NCBI RefSeq assembly: GCF_003254295.1
Contig: NZ_QKZO01000004.1
Coordinates: forward strand, 186,001 to 250,000
DNA: 64,000 nt
DNA from: Rhodobacter capsulatus
GTDB lineage: Bacteria > Pseudomonadota > Alphaproteobacteria > Rhodobacterales > Rhodobacteraceae
Direction: 5' to 3'
The position numbers and the translations under genes were made by a program. The notes under the pieces are model-generated. The model made no database searches, was not told the origin of the DNA, and saw only the letters and a program-made list of their open reading frames with translations. Below, one piece after another: positions 38,185 through 50,053 of the stretch. Positions within the stretch are counted from its first letter, which is position 1, and each line of letters begins with the position of its first letter.

Positions 38185-39684
38185 ATGTCCAGCGAGAAGA
38201 AACCGCGCCGTCCGAAGGCCGAGACGCCCAAGGGGTTCCGCGACTATTTCGGCGCCGAGGTGACCGAGAGGGCCGCGATGCTCGCCACCATCGCCGAGGT
38301 CTACCGCGCGCATGGCTTTGATCCGCTGGAAACCTCGGCCGTGGAAACGGTCGAGGCGCTGGGGAAGTTCCTGCCCGATGTCGACCGCCCGAACGAGGGC
38401 GTCTTTGCCTGGCAGGACGAGGGCGGCGACTGGCTCGCGCTGCGCTACGACATGACGGCGCCCTTGGCCCGCGTCGCGGCGCAGTTCCGCAACGACCTGC
38501 CCAGCCCCTATCGGCGCTACACGATGGGCCCGGTCTGGCGCAACGAAAAGCCCGGTCCGGGGCGGTTTCGTCAGTTTTATCAATGCGATGCGGATACGGT
38601 CGGGGCGGCCTCGGTCGCCGCGGATGCCGAGATCTGCGGCATGCTTTCGGACGCTCTGGAGGCCGTGGGCATTCCGCGCGGCGATTATGTGGTGCGGGTG
38701 AACAACCGCAAGGTGCTGAACGGCGTGATGGAAGTGGCGGGGGTGCTGGACCCCTCCGACCCGGATCGCTTCGCCGAGGAACGCGGCATCGTGCTGCGCG
38801 CCATCGACAAGTTCGACAAGTTCGGCGAGGCGGGCGTGCGCGCGCTGATGGGCAAGGGTCGGCTGGACGAGTCGGGCGATTTCACCAAGGGCGCGGGGCT
38901 TTCTGATGCTCAGGCCGATGTGGTGATGGGCTTCATGGCGGCCAAACGCGACACCGGCGCCGCCACGGCCGCGCGTTTGCGCGAGCTGGTTGCGGGCTCG
39001 GCGCTCGGCGCGGCAGGCGTTGATGAACTTGAATTCATTGCGCAAATCCTTGACGGGCAGGGCTATGGCCCGGACCGGATCGTGATCGACCCCTCGGTCG
39101 TGCGCGGCCTTGGCTATTACACCGGCCCGGTTTTCGAAGCCGAGCTGACCTTTGAAATCCTGGACGAAAAGGGCCGCAAGCGCAGCTTCGGCTCGGTCGC
39201 GGGCGGCGGGCGCTATGATGATCTGGTGAAACGTTTCACCGGGCAGGAAGTGCCCGCGACCGGCGTTTCGATCGGCGTCGACCGGCTTTTGGCGGCGCTG
39301 CGCGCCAAGGGGCGGATCGGCGGCACGGCGCAGGGGCCGGTCGTCGTCACCGTGATGGATCGCGACCGGATGGGCGACTATCTCGCCATGGCCGCGACGC
39401 TGCGCCGGGCGGGGATCCGGGCCGAGGTCTATCTGGGCAATCCGAAAAATTTCGGCAACCAGCTCAAATATGCCGACAAGCGGCAAAGCCCGGTGGCGAT
39501 CATCCAGGGCGCCGACGAGGCCGCCCGCGGTGTCGTGCAGATCAAGGACCTGATCCTGGGCGCCAAGATCGCGGCTTCTGCCAGTGTTGAAGAATGGAGA
39601 GCGCAACCGGCGCAATTCGAGGTTTCGACCGGGGAAATGGTTGCAAAAGTGCAAGAGGTTCTTGCGCGCTACGGGGTGAAGTGA
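38185..39684 (+). CDS. hisS: Histidyl-tRNA synthetase
   Basis: Class II synthetase charging tRNA-His, 499 aa. Motif 2 region [22 protein letters not shown] is seen in parts, the histidine motifs [10 protein letters not shown] and the C-terminal anticodon-binding region are present. The start [13 protein letters not shown] is chosen because the substrate domain (KGFRDYFG) follows; no strong Shine-Dalgarno is seen. Its TGA overlaps the hisZ ATG, joining charging and biosynthesis genes for histidine. Confidence 0.96.
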   Translation: MSSEKKPRRPKAETPKGFRDYFGAEVTERAAMLATIAEVYRAHGFDPLETSAVETVEALGKFLPDVDRPNEGVFAWQDEGGDWLALRYDMTAPLARVAAQFRNDLPSPYRRYTMGPVWRNEKPGPGRFRQFYQCDADTVGAASVAADAEICGMLSDALEAVGIPRGDYVVRVNNRKVLNGVMEVAGVLDPSDPDRFAEERGIVLRAIDKFDKFGEAGVRALMGKGRLDESGDFTKGAGLSDAQADVVMGFMAAKRDTGAATAARLRELVAGSALGAAGVDELEFIAQILDGQGYGPDRIVIDPSVVRGLGYYTGPVFEAELTFEILDEKGRKRSFGSVAGGGRYDDLVKRFTGQEVPATGVSIGVDRLLAALRAKGRIGGTAQGPVVVTVMDRDRMGDYLAMAATLRRAGIRAEVYLGNPKNFGNQLKYADKRQSPVAIIQGADEAARGVVQIKDLILGAKIAASASVEEWRAQPAQFEVSTGEMVAKVQEVLARYGVK

Positions 39685-40754
39685 TGGCATCCAAGGCCGA
39701 GGCGCGATCCGTCGGGCAGCGGCTTCTGGCCGCTTTCGAGGCTGCGGGGGCGGTGGAAGTCACCCCCGACATCCTGCAACCGGCCGAGGCTTTGCTTGAC
39801 CTTTACGGCGAGGACATCCGCGCCCGCGCCTATGTCACCGCCGATCCCCTGCGCGGCGAGATGATGGCGCGCCCCGATTTCACCGTGCCCGTGGTGCAGG
39901 CCCATATGGCCGAGGGGGCGGAACCCGCCCGTTACGCCTATATGGGCGAGGTCTTCCGCAAGCAGGATCATCGCGGCAGCGCCCGCGTGGCCGAGTATTT
40001 TCAGGCAGGCTACGAGATCTTTGACCGCGAAGACCCCGAAGCCGCCGATGCCGAGGTTTTCGCGCTTTTCGCCAAACTTCTGAAACCGCTCGATCTGTCC
40101 GCCACCATCGGCGATATCGGCCTGTTGCGTGCGGCGGTCGGGGGGCTTGATACCCTGCCTGCGCGCAAGGCGGCGCTGGCCCGGCACATCTGGCGCCCGC
40201 AGCGCTTTCATCGGCTGATGGAGCGCTATGCGGGGCTGAGCCCGGTGCCGGAAAGCCGCGCCGCGCTGCTTTTGGGGGCGCGCTCTGACGCCCCCTGGAT
40301 CGGGCTGCGCGCGCCTGAGGAAATGGCCGCCCGCATCGCCGTGCTGCAGGCCGATGCCGAAACCGCGCCGATTGCCGCCGCGGATGTGGCCCGGCTTGAT
40401 GCGCTCTTCGCGCTGCGCTGCACCGCCGACCGGGCGCCCGCGCAGCTCAACGATCTTGGTATCGCGGCGCTGGCCCCGGCCATCACCCGGCTGGAACGGC
40501 GGCTGGCGGCGCTGGACGCGCGCGGCATCGACCTGACGGCGCTCGCCTTCGAAGCCAGCCACGGCCGCGCCACGATGGAATATTACGACGGTTTCGTCTT
40601 CAGCTTCGAGACCGCCGATCCGGGCTTTCCGCCGATCGCCTCGGGTGGGCGCTATGACGCGCTGACCCGGGTGCTGGGCGGCGGGCGCGCGATCCCGGCG
40701 GTGGGCGGCGTGATCCGTCCGGGCCTTGTCGCAGATCTCGGGGGGCTTGCATGA
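39684..40754 (+). CDS. hisZ: ATP phosphoribosyltransferase regulatory subunit HisZ
   Basis: 356-aa HisS paralogue without the anticodon-binding domain and without aminoacylation capacity by family knowledge. It activates and gives histidine feedback control to the short HisG next to it. Synthetase-like remnants are visible (RPDFTVPVV, GEVFRKQDHRG, FSFETADPGFPPIASGGRYD). The start overlaps the hisS stop (TGATG) and the stop overlaps hisG by 4 bases. Confidence 0.95.
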   Translation: MASKAEARSVGQRLLAAFEAAGAVEVTPDILQPAEALLDLYGEDIRARAYVTADPLRGEMMARPDFTVPVVQAHMAEGAEPARYAYMGEVFRKQDHRGSARVAEYFQAGYEIFDREDPEAADAEVFALFAKLLKPLDLSATIGDIGLLRAAVGGLDTLPARKAALARHIWRPQRFHRLMERYAGLSPVPESRAALLLGARSDAPWIGLRAPEEMAARIAVLQADAETAPIAAADVARLDALFALRCTADRAPAQLNDLGIAALAPAITRLERRLAALDARGIDLTALAFEASHGRATMEYYDGFVFSFETADPGFPPIASGGRYDALTRVLGGGRAIPAVGGVIRPGLVADLGGLA

Positions 40755-41458
40755 GCGCGATCAAACTCGGTGTGCCCTCCAAGGGGCGGCTGATGGAGCA
40801 ATGCTTCGACTGGTTTGCCGCGCGCGGGCTGCGGCTCAAGCGCACCGGGTCAGACCGCGAATATGCGGGCGCGGTCGAGGGCGCGGAAGCCGTTGAACTT
40901 GTTCTGCTTTCGGCAGGCGAAATCCCGCGCGAGCTGGCCGCGGGGCGCATTCATCTGGGCGTCACCGGCTCGGATCTGGTGCGTGAGAAACTGGCCGATT
41001 GGGAAACCCAGGTCGCCGATCTGGCGCCGATGGGCTTTGGCCATGCCGATCTGATCATCGCCGTGCCCGCCTGTTGGGCCGATGTCGACACGCTCGAAGA
41101 CCTCGATGCCGTGGCGCATGCCTTTCGCGCCGCGCATGGGCAGCGGCTGCGGATCGCGACGAAATATCATCGGCTCTTGCGCGAGTTTCTGGCGCGCGAG
41201 GGCGTGGCCGACTGGCAGTCGGTCGACAGTCAGGGCGCGACCGAGGGCACGGTGAAGAACCTCACCGCCGAGGCGGTGGCCGACATCACTTCCTCGGGCG
41301 AGACCTTGCGCGCCAATCACCTGAGGATCCTGTCGGACGGGCTGATCCACCAAAGCCAGGCGACGCTTTTTGCGGCGCGGGCGGCCGATTGGACCGGGCT
41401 GGAGACCCCCTTTGCGGCGCTGTGCGCGCAGCTTGGCGTGAACGCGCCGAAGCTCTGA
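40751..41458 (+). CDS. hisG: ATP phosphoribosyltransferase, short form HisG
   Basis: First enzyme of histidine biosynthesis (ATP + PRPP). At 235 aa it is the short form lacking the C-terminal regulatory domain, which needs HisZ, encoded just upstream. Motifs LGVPSKGRLMEQ at the N-terminus, GVTGSDLVRE and the PRPP-binding VDSQGATEGTVKN are clear. It is followed by a repeat element that could terminate the unit. Confidence 0.96.
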   Translation: MSAIKLGVPSKGRLMEQCFDWFAARGLRLKRTGSDREYAGAVEGAEAVELVLLSAGEIPRELAAGRIHLGVTGSDLVREKLADWETQVADLAPMGFGHADLIIAVPACWADVDTLEDLDAVAHAFRAAHGQRLRIATKYHRLLREFLAREGVADWQSVDSQGATEGTVKNLTAEAVADITSSGETLRANHLRILSDGLIHQSQATLFAARAADWTGLETPFAALCAQLGVNAPKL

Positions 41459-41470
41459 AAAGACCCCGGC

Positions 41471-41532
41471 TTTTACCTTGGGACAAATATCCCGGGGGGG
41501 AGGCCGCAGGCCGAGGGGGGCAGCGCCCCCCG
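41471..41532 (-). repeat. GC-hairpin repeat element between hisG and a convergent gene (copy 3)
   Basis: On the - strand: hairpin GGGGGGC / GCCCCCC (41515-41531, loop of 3), a smaller GGCC/GGCC hairpin (41502-41512), then the tail CCCGGGATATTTGTCCCAAG and GTAAAA. It ends 3 bases before the stop of the convergent dehydrogenase gene. It may act as a two-way terminator. Confidence 0.7.
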
Positions 41533-41535
41533 CCC

Positions 41536-42474
41536 TCAGTAACCGCGGGCGCGATCGACCAGATGCAGCGGCACTTCGCCCGCCTCGAAACGGCGGATGT
41601 TTTCCGCAATCCCCCGCGCGGCCGAGGCGGGGCGGGTTTCCGCCGCGATATGCGGGGTGACGGTGACTTTCGGATGCGCCCAATAGGGATGTTCGGGCGG
41701 CAGCGGTTCCACCCGGAACACATCCAGCGTCGCATGGCCGATCTGTCCGGTCTCCAGCGCCGCCAGAAGCGCGGCATCGTCAATCAGCGTGCCGCGGCCG
41801 GGGTTCAGGATCACCGCGCCGCGGGGCAGCAGCGCCAGCGTTGTCGCGTTCAGAAGGTCGGTCGTCTCGGGCGTGTTCGGCAGCACGGTGACGAGGATTT
41901 CGGCGCGCGAGAGCGCCTCGCGCAGCCCCTCGGCCCCCGCAAGACAGGTGATCCCGGGCAGGATCTTCGGCGTCCGGCTCCAGCCCGTCACCTTGAAGCC
42001 CAGCGCCGCAAGCGTCGTCGCACAGGCGCCACCCAGGGCGCCAAGGCCCAGTACCACGACCGAGCGATCTTGCGCCAAGGGCGGCACATGCCCCGCCTGC
42101 CGCCAGATACCGTCTTGATGCGACAGGAAAAAGTCGATGTTCAGATGGGCGCGCAGCACATGGCCCGTCACCCATTCGACCATGCCGCGTTCGAGCCCCT
42201 GATCGACCATCCGGCACAAGGGCTGCGTCAGCGTGGGGTTGCCCACGACGCGTTCCACCCCGGCCCAAAGGCTCAGCACCGCTTTCGTGCGGGTATAGGC
42301 GGTGAAATCCTGCACCGGGCCGCGCGGGCTGTAGACGATGTAATCGACCGATCCCGGATCGACCGGCGGCAGCACCAGCCGCGCGGCGAGGCCCGCTTCG
42401 GCCAGGGCGGCGGTCAGCGCCCCCTCATAGGCGGGCCAATTCTCGATCCGGTCGGCGAAAAGGACGGTCAGCAT
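41536..42474 (-). CDS. D-2-hydroxyacid dehydrogenase, glyoxylate/hydroxypyruvate reductase A-like
   Basis: 312-aa NAD(P)-dependent reductase. The Rossmann motif is VLGLGALGG and the catalytic parts are NPGRGTLIDD (Arg), the Glu in VEPLPPEHPYW and His in VTPHIAAETRP. Length and the C-terminal layout fit the GhrA subgroup that reduces glyoxylate and hydroxypyruvate; the real substrate is not shown by sequence. The ATG is 3 bases after the rodA stop, so it may be cotranscribed with the cell-shape genes. Confidence 0.85.
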   Translation of the reverse strand: MLTVLFADRIENWPAYEGALTAALAEAGLAARLVLPPVDPGSVDYIVYSPRGPVQDFTAYTRTKAVLSLWAGVERVVGNPTLTQPLCRMVDQGLERGMVEWVTGHVLRAHLNIDFFLSHQDGIWRQAGHVPPLAQDRSVVVLGLGALGGACATTLAALGFKVTGWSRTPKILPGITCLAGAEGLREALSRAEILVTVLPNTPETTDLLNATTLALLPRGAVILNPGRGTLIDDAALLAALETGQIGHATLDVFRVEPLPPEHPYWAHPKVTVTPHIAAETRPASAARGIAENIRRFEAGEVPLHLVDRARGY

Positions 42475-42477
42475 GAT

Positions 42478-43617
42478 TTACCTCGGTCGGTGGACATGGG
42501 CGCTTTGCACAAGGCCGAAGGCGGCCAGAAGGATCATCATCGCGGTGCCGCCATAGCTGACCATCGGCAGCGGCACCCCCACCACCGGCATCAGCCCCAT
42601 CACCATTCCCATGTTGATGGCGAAGAAGAAAAAGAACGTCCCCGCGACGCCGAGCGAGACGAGCGAGGCATAGCGGTCCTTGGTCGAGAGCGCGGTATAG
42701 GTGGCGAAGGCGATGATGCCGACATAAAGCGACAAGAGCCCAAAGGCGCCGATGAAGCCGAATTCCTCGGCCAGCGTGGTGAAGATGAAGTCGGTGTGCT
42801 TTTCCGGCAGGAAGTTCAGATGGCTTTGCGTGCCCTGCATGTAGCCCCGCCCCGACCAGCCGCCCGAGCCCAGCGCAATCTGTGCCTGCATGATGTTGTA
42901 GCCCGCGCCCAAGGGATCGGCGGATGGGTCCAGGAAAGTGTCGATGCGCTTGAACTGATAGTCATGCAGCAGCTGCCACGAGGTGCCGCGGCTTTCCAGC
43001 ACCGCCGCCACCAGCCCCACGACCAGCGCGATGATGGTGCCGAAATACCAAAGGCTGACCCCGGCCGCGAACATCACGAAACCGCCGCCCAAGGTCAGCA
43101 TCACCGCCGTGCCAAGGTCGGGCTGGGTCAGCACGAGGAATGTCGGCATCAGGATCAGCGCCACCGGCAGCGCCACCCAGATCGGGCTGGAGACCTTTTC
43201 GGCGGGCAGCCAGTCGTAATAGGCCGCCAAAAGCATCACCAGACCGATCTTCATGATCTCCGAAGGTTGCAGCCGCAGGGGGCCAAGATCGAGCCAGCGC
43301 TGCGCCCCCATCCCGATATCGCCGACGAATTCCACCGCCAGAAGCAGCAACAGCGCGATCGTGTAGATCACCCCCGAGACGTTGCGCCAGAACCAGATCG
43401 GCGTCAGCCCGACCGCGATCATCGCCACCAGACCGACGCCGAAGCGCTTCATCTGCGGCTCGGCCCAGGTCTCGACGTTGCCCCCGGCGACGGAATAGAG
43501 CATCAGAAAGCCGGTCCCCGCCACCGCGGTCAAAAGAAAGATCAGCGGCCAGTTCAGGAACAGGATCTTCGTCGGCCCGGAGGGGATCGTCTTGAGGTTG
43601 TTTTCAAGGTAACTCAT
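42478..43617 (-). CDS. rodA: Peptidoglycan glycosyltransferase RodA
   Basis: 379-aa SEDS-family polymerase with about ten membrane helices, making glycan strands for cell elongation with PBP2. Signature regions FVLTQPDLGTAVML, EKHTDFIFTTLAEEFGF and PMVSYGGTAM are present. It follows mrdA by 9 bases and is the fifth gene of the elongasome unit. Confidence 0.96.
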   Translation of the reverse strand: MSYLENNLKTIPSGPTKILFLNWPLIFLLTAVAGTGFLMLYSVAGGNVETWAEPQMKRFGVGLVAMIAVGLTPIWFWRNVSGVIYTIALLLLLAVEFVGDIGMGAQRWLDLGPLRLQPSEIMKIGLVMLLAAYYDWLPAEKVSSPIWVALPVALILMPTFLVLTQPDLGTAVMLTLGGGFVMFAAGVSLWYFGTIIALVVGLVAAVLESRGTSWQLLHDYQFKRIDTFLDPSADPLGAGYNIMQAQIALGSGGWSGRGYMQGTQSHLNFLPEKHTDFIFTTLAEEFGFIGAFGLLSLYVGIIAFATYTALSTKDRYASLVSLGVAGTFFFFFAINMGMVMGLMPVVGVPLPMVSYGGTAMMILLAAFGLVQSAHVHRPR

Positions 43618-43626
43618 CGCGCCCCC

Positions 43627-45564
43627 TCAGGCCCGGCCACGGGTCGGCGCGGCGAAATGCGCCGGATCGATCAGGTCCAGCCCCTCGAAGCGGCTTTTCA
43701 CCGTCTCGCGCTGCGCCGCCGGATAGGCGGCCAGAGGCGGCAGCCCGCCCGCCAGCGCGAACAGCAGGATGTCGCGCGCGATCGGCGCCGCCGCCGACGA
43801 GCCGCCGCCGCCATGTTCGACGATCAGCGCCACCGCATATTTCGGATCGGCCACCGGGGCGAAGCAGACGAAGAGCGCATGGTCGCGCTGCTCCCAGGGC
43901 ACGGCCTTGTTGTTGACCACGGCCGAGCGCACCTGCGAGGTGCCGGTCTTGCCTGCCATAAGCCAGTCCTGCAAGACGACCTTCGATCCGCCCGCGGTCC
44001 CGTGCGAGCCGTTCACGACGGCCCACATGCCGCGCCGCGCCACGGCCAGATGCGCCGGATCGATGTCGAGCTTCGGCGCCTCGGGGGCGGGCACCTCGAC
44101 CCCGTTGCGCGCCCGCACCAGCCGCGGCACCACCGCCCGGCCCGAGGCGACGCGCGACACCATCACGGCCAGCTGCAACGGCGAGGCAAGCACGTAACCC
44201 TGCCCGATCGAGGCGTTGATCGTGTCGCCGATCAGCCAGTCCTTGCCGTGCCGCTTCAGCTTCCAGTCCTTCGTCGGCGCATTGCCCTCGGCCACCGCCG
44301 ACATCGGCAGGTCATGCTTGACGCCGATGCCGAGCCGCTTCGCCATCGCCGCGATCGCCTCGATGCCGACGCGCTGCGAGACCTCGTAGTAATAGGTGTC
44401 GCAGCTTTGCTCGAGACTGTAGACCGCATTCACCCGGCCATGGCCCGAATGTTTCCAGCAGCCGAAGCGCCGCCCGCCCACGGTCATGTAGCCCGGGCAA
44501 TAGACGGTCTCCTCGGGGCTGACGACCCCGGCTTCGAGCGCGGCGAGCAGCGTCACCAGCTTGAAGGTCGAGCCGGGCGGATAGACGCCCTGCACCGTCT
44601 TGTCGGCCAGCGGCCGGTGGTCGTTTTCCATCAGCGCGCCGTAATCGGCGCCGGAAATCCCGCGCACGAACAAGTTCGGATCAAAGGACGGCGCCGAGGC
44701 GATCGCCATGATGTCGCCGTTCGTCACATCCATCACCACCGCGGCCGCACTTTCCCCGGCCAGCCGCTGCAGCGCGAAATTCTGCAGCCGCGCATCCAGT
44801 GTCAGCTGCAAGGCCACGCCCGGATCGCCCTCGCGGCGGCTGAGTTCGCGCATCTCGCGCCCGGCCGAATTCACCTCGACCCGGCGCTGCCCGGCGGTGC
44901 CGCGCAGCTCGTCTTCCAGTTTCGCCTCGATCCCCGACTTGCCCAGCTGGAAGCGCGGGATGCGCAGCAGCGGATCGGGGTTTTCCAGCTTCGACAGGTC
45001 GTAATCCGACACCGGCCCGACATAGCCCAGCACATGCGCGAAATCGGGCCCATGCGGGTAATGCCGCGACAGGCCGACCTCGGGGGTCACGCCGGGCAGG
45101 GCGGGGGTGTTGATCGAGACCGAACAGAATTCCTCCCAGCTCAGCCGGTCGGCGATGGTGATCGGCGCATTCGGCGGACGGCGGGCGATCTCCGTCAGCA
45201 GCTCCCCGGCCTCCGCATCGGTCATCGGGATCAGCTGGCGCAGCGCGGCCAGTTCCCCCGGCACGTCCTCGGCATCCTCGCGCGTCATCGTCACGCGGTA
45301 ATTCTGTTCGTTGCCCGCCACAAGCAGGCCGTTGCGGTCATAGATCAGCCCGCGCGCGGGCGGGATCAGCCGGATCTTGATCGAATTGCCATCCGCCAGC
45401 ATGCGGAATTCATCGGCGCGTTCCAGCTGCATGTGCCGCATCCGCAGCCCGAGCGCCGCCACCATCGCCACTTGCGCGCCGCCCAGCATCAGCGCGCGGC
45501 GGGTGATCGTCGTGCGGCTGGCCTGCGCACTGGCCTGGCTGCGCCGTCTGAGCCCCTTCAGCAT
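43627..45564 (-). CDS. mrdA: Penicillin-binding protein 2 (elongation transpeptidase)
   Basis: 645-aa class B PBP that cross-links peptidoglycan with RodA. One N-terminal membrane helix (ALMLGGAQVAMVAALGL) follows a basic start. The active site STFK is in YPPGSTFKLV, the second motif is SCD (EQSCDTYY) and the third is KTG (MAGKTGTSQ). The ATG at 45564 (MLKGLRRRSQ) gives the usual topology; further upstream the frame overlaps mreD. Confidence 0.95.
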   Translation of the reverse strand: MLKGLRRRSQASAQASRTTITRRALMLGGAQVAMVAALGLRMRHMQLERADEFRMLADGNSIKIRLIPPARGLIYDRNGLLVAGNEQNYRVTMTREDAEDVPGELAALRQLIPMTDAEAGELLTEIARRPPNAPITIADRLSWEEFCSVSINTPALPGVTPEVGLSRHYPHGPDFAHVLGYVGPVSDYDLSKLENPDPLLRIPRFQLGKSGIEAKLEDELRGTAGQRRVEVNSAGREMRELSRREGDPGVALQLTLDARLQNFALQRLAGESAAAVVMDVTNGDIMAIASAPSFDPNLFVRGISGADYGALMENDHRPLADKTVQGVYPPGSTFKLVTLLAALEAGVVSPEETVYCPGYMTVGGRRFGCWKHSGHGRVNAVYSLEQSCDTYYYEVSQRVGIEAIAAMAKRLGIGVKHDLPMSAVAEGNAPTKDWKLKRHGKDWLIGDTINASIGQGYVLASPLQLAVMVSRVASGRAVVPRLVRARNGVEVPAPEAPKLDIDPAHLAVARRGMWAVVNGSHGTAGGSKVVLQDWLMAGKTGTSQVRSAVVNNKAVPWEQRDHALFVCFAPVADPKYAVALIVEHGGGGSSAAAPIARDILLFALAGGLPPLAAYPAAQRETVKSRFEGLDLIDPAHFAAPTRGRA

Positions 45565-45580
45565 CTTGCCGCCCCCCCGT

Positions 45581-46120
45581 TCACAACGGCCGCCCGAGGT
45601 CGTCGACCTCGCCCGGCGCGGCGCGGCGCAGCCCGAAGGCCAGCGCCGACAGCGCCACGACGAAAGGATAGGCGACAAAGGTCGCCAGCATGCGCAAAAC
45701 TTCGCGACCGAGCGGCGGTTGCTCGACCATGACCAGGCCCAGGATGAAGCGGTTCGCCAGCAGCATCCCCACCATCACCGAGCCGATCAGCACCGCTTCC
45801 AGCACGAAGGGCAGATCGCGCGAGCTTTCCTCGCGCGCGCGCAGGAATTCGGTGCCGCCCAGAACGATCAGCGTCCAAAGCCCGATCGGGCGCCAATAGA
45901 TGAAATCTTCCAGCAGGAAGGCCACGACGATCAGCGCTGCGGGCAGGTAATCGGGGCGGCGCATCACCCAGGCCAGCGTCAGCGCCAGCGTCAGGTCCGG
46001 GCCCGGAAACCCGTCCGAGACCGGGTTGATCGGCAGCATCCGCAAAAACAGGATGATCAGCACCAGGCCAAGATAAAGCGCCGCATGCGCCAGCCGGCGC
46101 GAGGTGACGGGGTCAACCAT
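45581..46120 (-). CDS. mreD: Rod shape-determining protein MreD
   Basis: 179-aa integral membrane protein with about five hydrophobic segments, the MreD size. It bridges MreC and the peptidoglycan synthases. The start ATG (MVDPVTSRRLAH) lies 8 bases inside the end of mreC. Sequence is weakly conserved in this family, so the call leans on topology and the mreBCD order. Confidence 0.9.
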   Translation of the reverse strand: MVDPVTSRRLAHAALYLGLVLIILFLRMLPINPVSDGFPGPDLTLALTLAWVMRRPDYLPAALIVVAFLLEDFIYWRPIGLWTLIVLGGTEFLRAREESSRDLPFVLEAVLIGSVMVGMLLANRFILGLVMVEQPPLGREVLRMLATFVAYPFVVALSALAFGLRRAAPGEVDDLGRPL

Positions 46121-47012
46121 CCTCGCCCCCGGAGGCGGCGGGGGGCAGGGGCTCGATGGCGGGCGGCGGCACGAGCGGGCCGACGTCCTTGATCCGCTCG
46201 GCCGGATGCGAGCGCAGGACGCGCAGGAAATCAAGGCGTTGGTAATCGGCGGCCAGAAGCACGCGCAACCGGCGGTCCTGCCCCTGCACGACCTGGCCGA
46301 CCAGCAGCCCGGCCGGGAACACCCCGCCATCGCCCGAGGTCACGACCCGGTCGCCCGGCCGCACCAGATCGGGGTTTTCGAGGAAATCGAGCGGCGGCAG
46401 GGTCGAATTGTCGCCCGCCAGCAGCGCGCGCTGCCCGGCGGGCTGGATCGTCACCGGCACGCGCGACGCGGTATCGGTCAGCAGAACCACCCGGCTTGTC
46501 GTCTTGCCGACGCCGGAAATGCGGCCCACCAGCCCCAGCCCGTCCATCGTCGCCCAGCCGTCGACGATGCCATCGCGCGAGCCGACGTTGAGCAGCACCG
46601 ATTGCCGGAACGGGCTGCCGCTGTCGGCCAGCACCACCCCCGAAACCGAGGTCAGCTTCGGATCCAGCCGCACCTGGTTTTGCGCCAGCAGCTTGGCGTT
46701 TTGCTGCTCCAGCTGCACCGCCGCCTCCTTCCACGCCTTCATCTGCTGAAGTTCACGGCGAAGCTCTTGATTTTGTTCGTAAATGCGGGCGTAGCTTTGA
46801 AAGCCCTCGACCATGCCAAGCGCCTTCGTCACCGGCACCATCGCCCAGTCGAAGGTCGGCACGAAACGGTCGACAAAGGTCGAGCGCAAGCGCTCGACCC
46901 GCGGGCCGTCGATGCGCCACAAAAGGAAAGAAAGGGCAAGCCCGACCGCCAGCACCGCAATCAGGATGCGGCGCAGCGGTCCGGCATAGTCCTCGTCGCG
47001 GTCTCGTGCCAC
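46113..47012 (-). CDS. mreC: Rod shape-determining protein MreC
   Basis: 299 aa: a short cytoplasmic start, one membrane helix (ILIAVLAVGLALSFLLW), a coiled coil (YEQNQELRRELQQMKAW) and a beta-barrel periplasmic domain with SGVVLADSGSPFRQSVLLN and GRISGVGKTTSRVVL. It links cytoplasmic MreB to the wall enzymes. It lies 36 bases after mreB. Confidence 0.95.
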   Translation of the reverse strand: MARDRDEDYAGPLRRILIAVLAVGLALSFLLWRIDGPRVERLRSTFVDRFVPTFDWAMVPVTKALGMVEGFQSYARIYEQNQELRRELQQMKAWKEAAVQLEQQNAKLLAQNQVRLDPKLTSVSGVVLADSGSPFRQSVLLNVGSRDGIVDGWATMDGLGLVGRISGVGKTTSRVVLLTDTASRVPVTIQPAGQRALLAGDNSTLPPLDFLENPDLVRPGDRVVTSGDGGVFPAGLLVGQVVQGQDRRLRVLLAADYQRLDFLRVLRSHPAERIKDVGPLVPPPAIEPLPPAASGGEDG

Positions 47013-47048
47013 GCAAGCCTCCGGTCACGACTGGAACTGGGCAGGGCC

Positions 47049-49401
<2,353 letters not shown>

Positions 49402-49550
49402 GGGCGCTCCTCTCGTTGTTGCTTGTTCGAAAATGGGGGTTGAGACCCCGGGTGCAAGAAAAATCGACCCTTGGCCCGTCGTTTTCGCGACTCTGGCGCC
49501 GATTGCATCTGCGGCGGCCCCGGGCCATGGTGCGCGAAAGGAGATGCCCG

Positions 49551-50036
49551 ATGATCCGCCCCGCCACCCCCGCCGATGTTCCGGCCATTCTTGGCTTCTG
49601 GAATCCGCTGATCGAAACCGCCACCGTGGGCTTCTCGCCGACGCCGCATACGGTCGAGAGCCTGACCGCGCAGATCGCCGCCCGGCAGGCCGACGACCGC
49701 GCCTTTCTGGTGGCCGAGATCGGCGGCGCGGTGGCGGGCTTTGCCAGCTATGACCAGTTCCGCAAGGGGCTTGGCTATGCGCGCTCGATGGAACACACGA
49801 TCATCCTGTCCGAGGCGTCGCGGGGGCAGGGCGTCGGCCGGGCGTTGATGGCGGCGATCGAGGACCATGCCCGCGCGCGGAGCGCGCATCTGATGGTGGC
49901 GGGGGTGTCGGCGGAAAACCCGGCCGGTCTGCGCTTTCACGCCGCGGTGGGCTATGCCGAGGCCGGGCGGATCGCCGGGGCCGGATACAAATTCGGCCGT
50001 TTTATCGACCTTGTGCTGATGCAAAAGCTGCTCTGA
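49551..50036 (+). CDS. GNAT-family acetyltransferase (phosphinothricin/MnaT type)
   Basis: 161-aa N-acetyltransferase. The acetyl-CoA motif is SRGQGVGRALMAAIEDHA, and the C-terminal GLRFHAAVGYAEAGRI and KFGRFIDLVLMQ are typical of the group acting on phosphinothricin or methionine sulfone-like amino acids. The substrate is unproven. The ATG at 49551 follows AAAGGAG by 7 bases; a second ATG at 49544 is out of frame. It is divergent from nhaA. Confidence 0.85.
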   Translation: MIRPATPADVPAILGFWNPLIETATVGFSPTPHTVESLTAQIAARQADDRAFLVAEIGGAVAGFASYDQFRKGLGYARSMEHTIILSEASRGQGVGRALMAAIEDHARARSAHLMVAGVSAENPAGLRFHAAVGYAEAGRIAGAGYKFGRFIDLVLMQKLL

Positions 50037-50041
50037 CCGTT

Positions 50042-50047
50042 TAGACT
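50042..50047 (+). promoter_or_regulatory. -10-like hexamer exactly 6 nt before the TerB-DnaJ gene
   Basis: TAGACT, then GGCGCC, then ATG. No Shine-Dalgarno is present and no clear -35 lies at 17 bp. The spacing equals that at dnaE and at 51805, suggesting a leaderless transcript. Confidence 0.4.
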
Positions 50048-50053
50048 GGCGCC

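Noticed and set aside
40999-45732. A 1577-codon + strand open frame across hisG, the hydroxyacid dehydrogenase, rodA and mrdA
   Set aside because: It crosses several confident genes on both strands and has low-complexity Arg/His/Gln composition; a shadow, not a giant gene.
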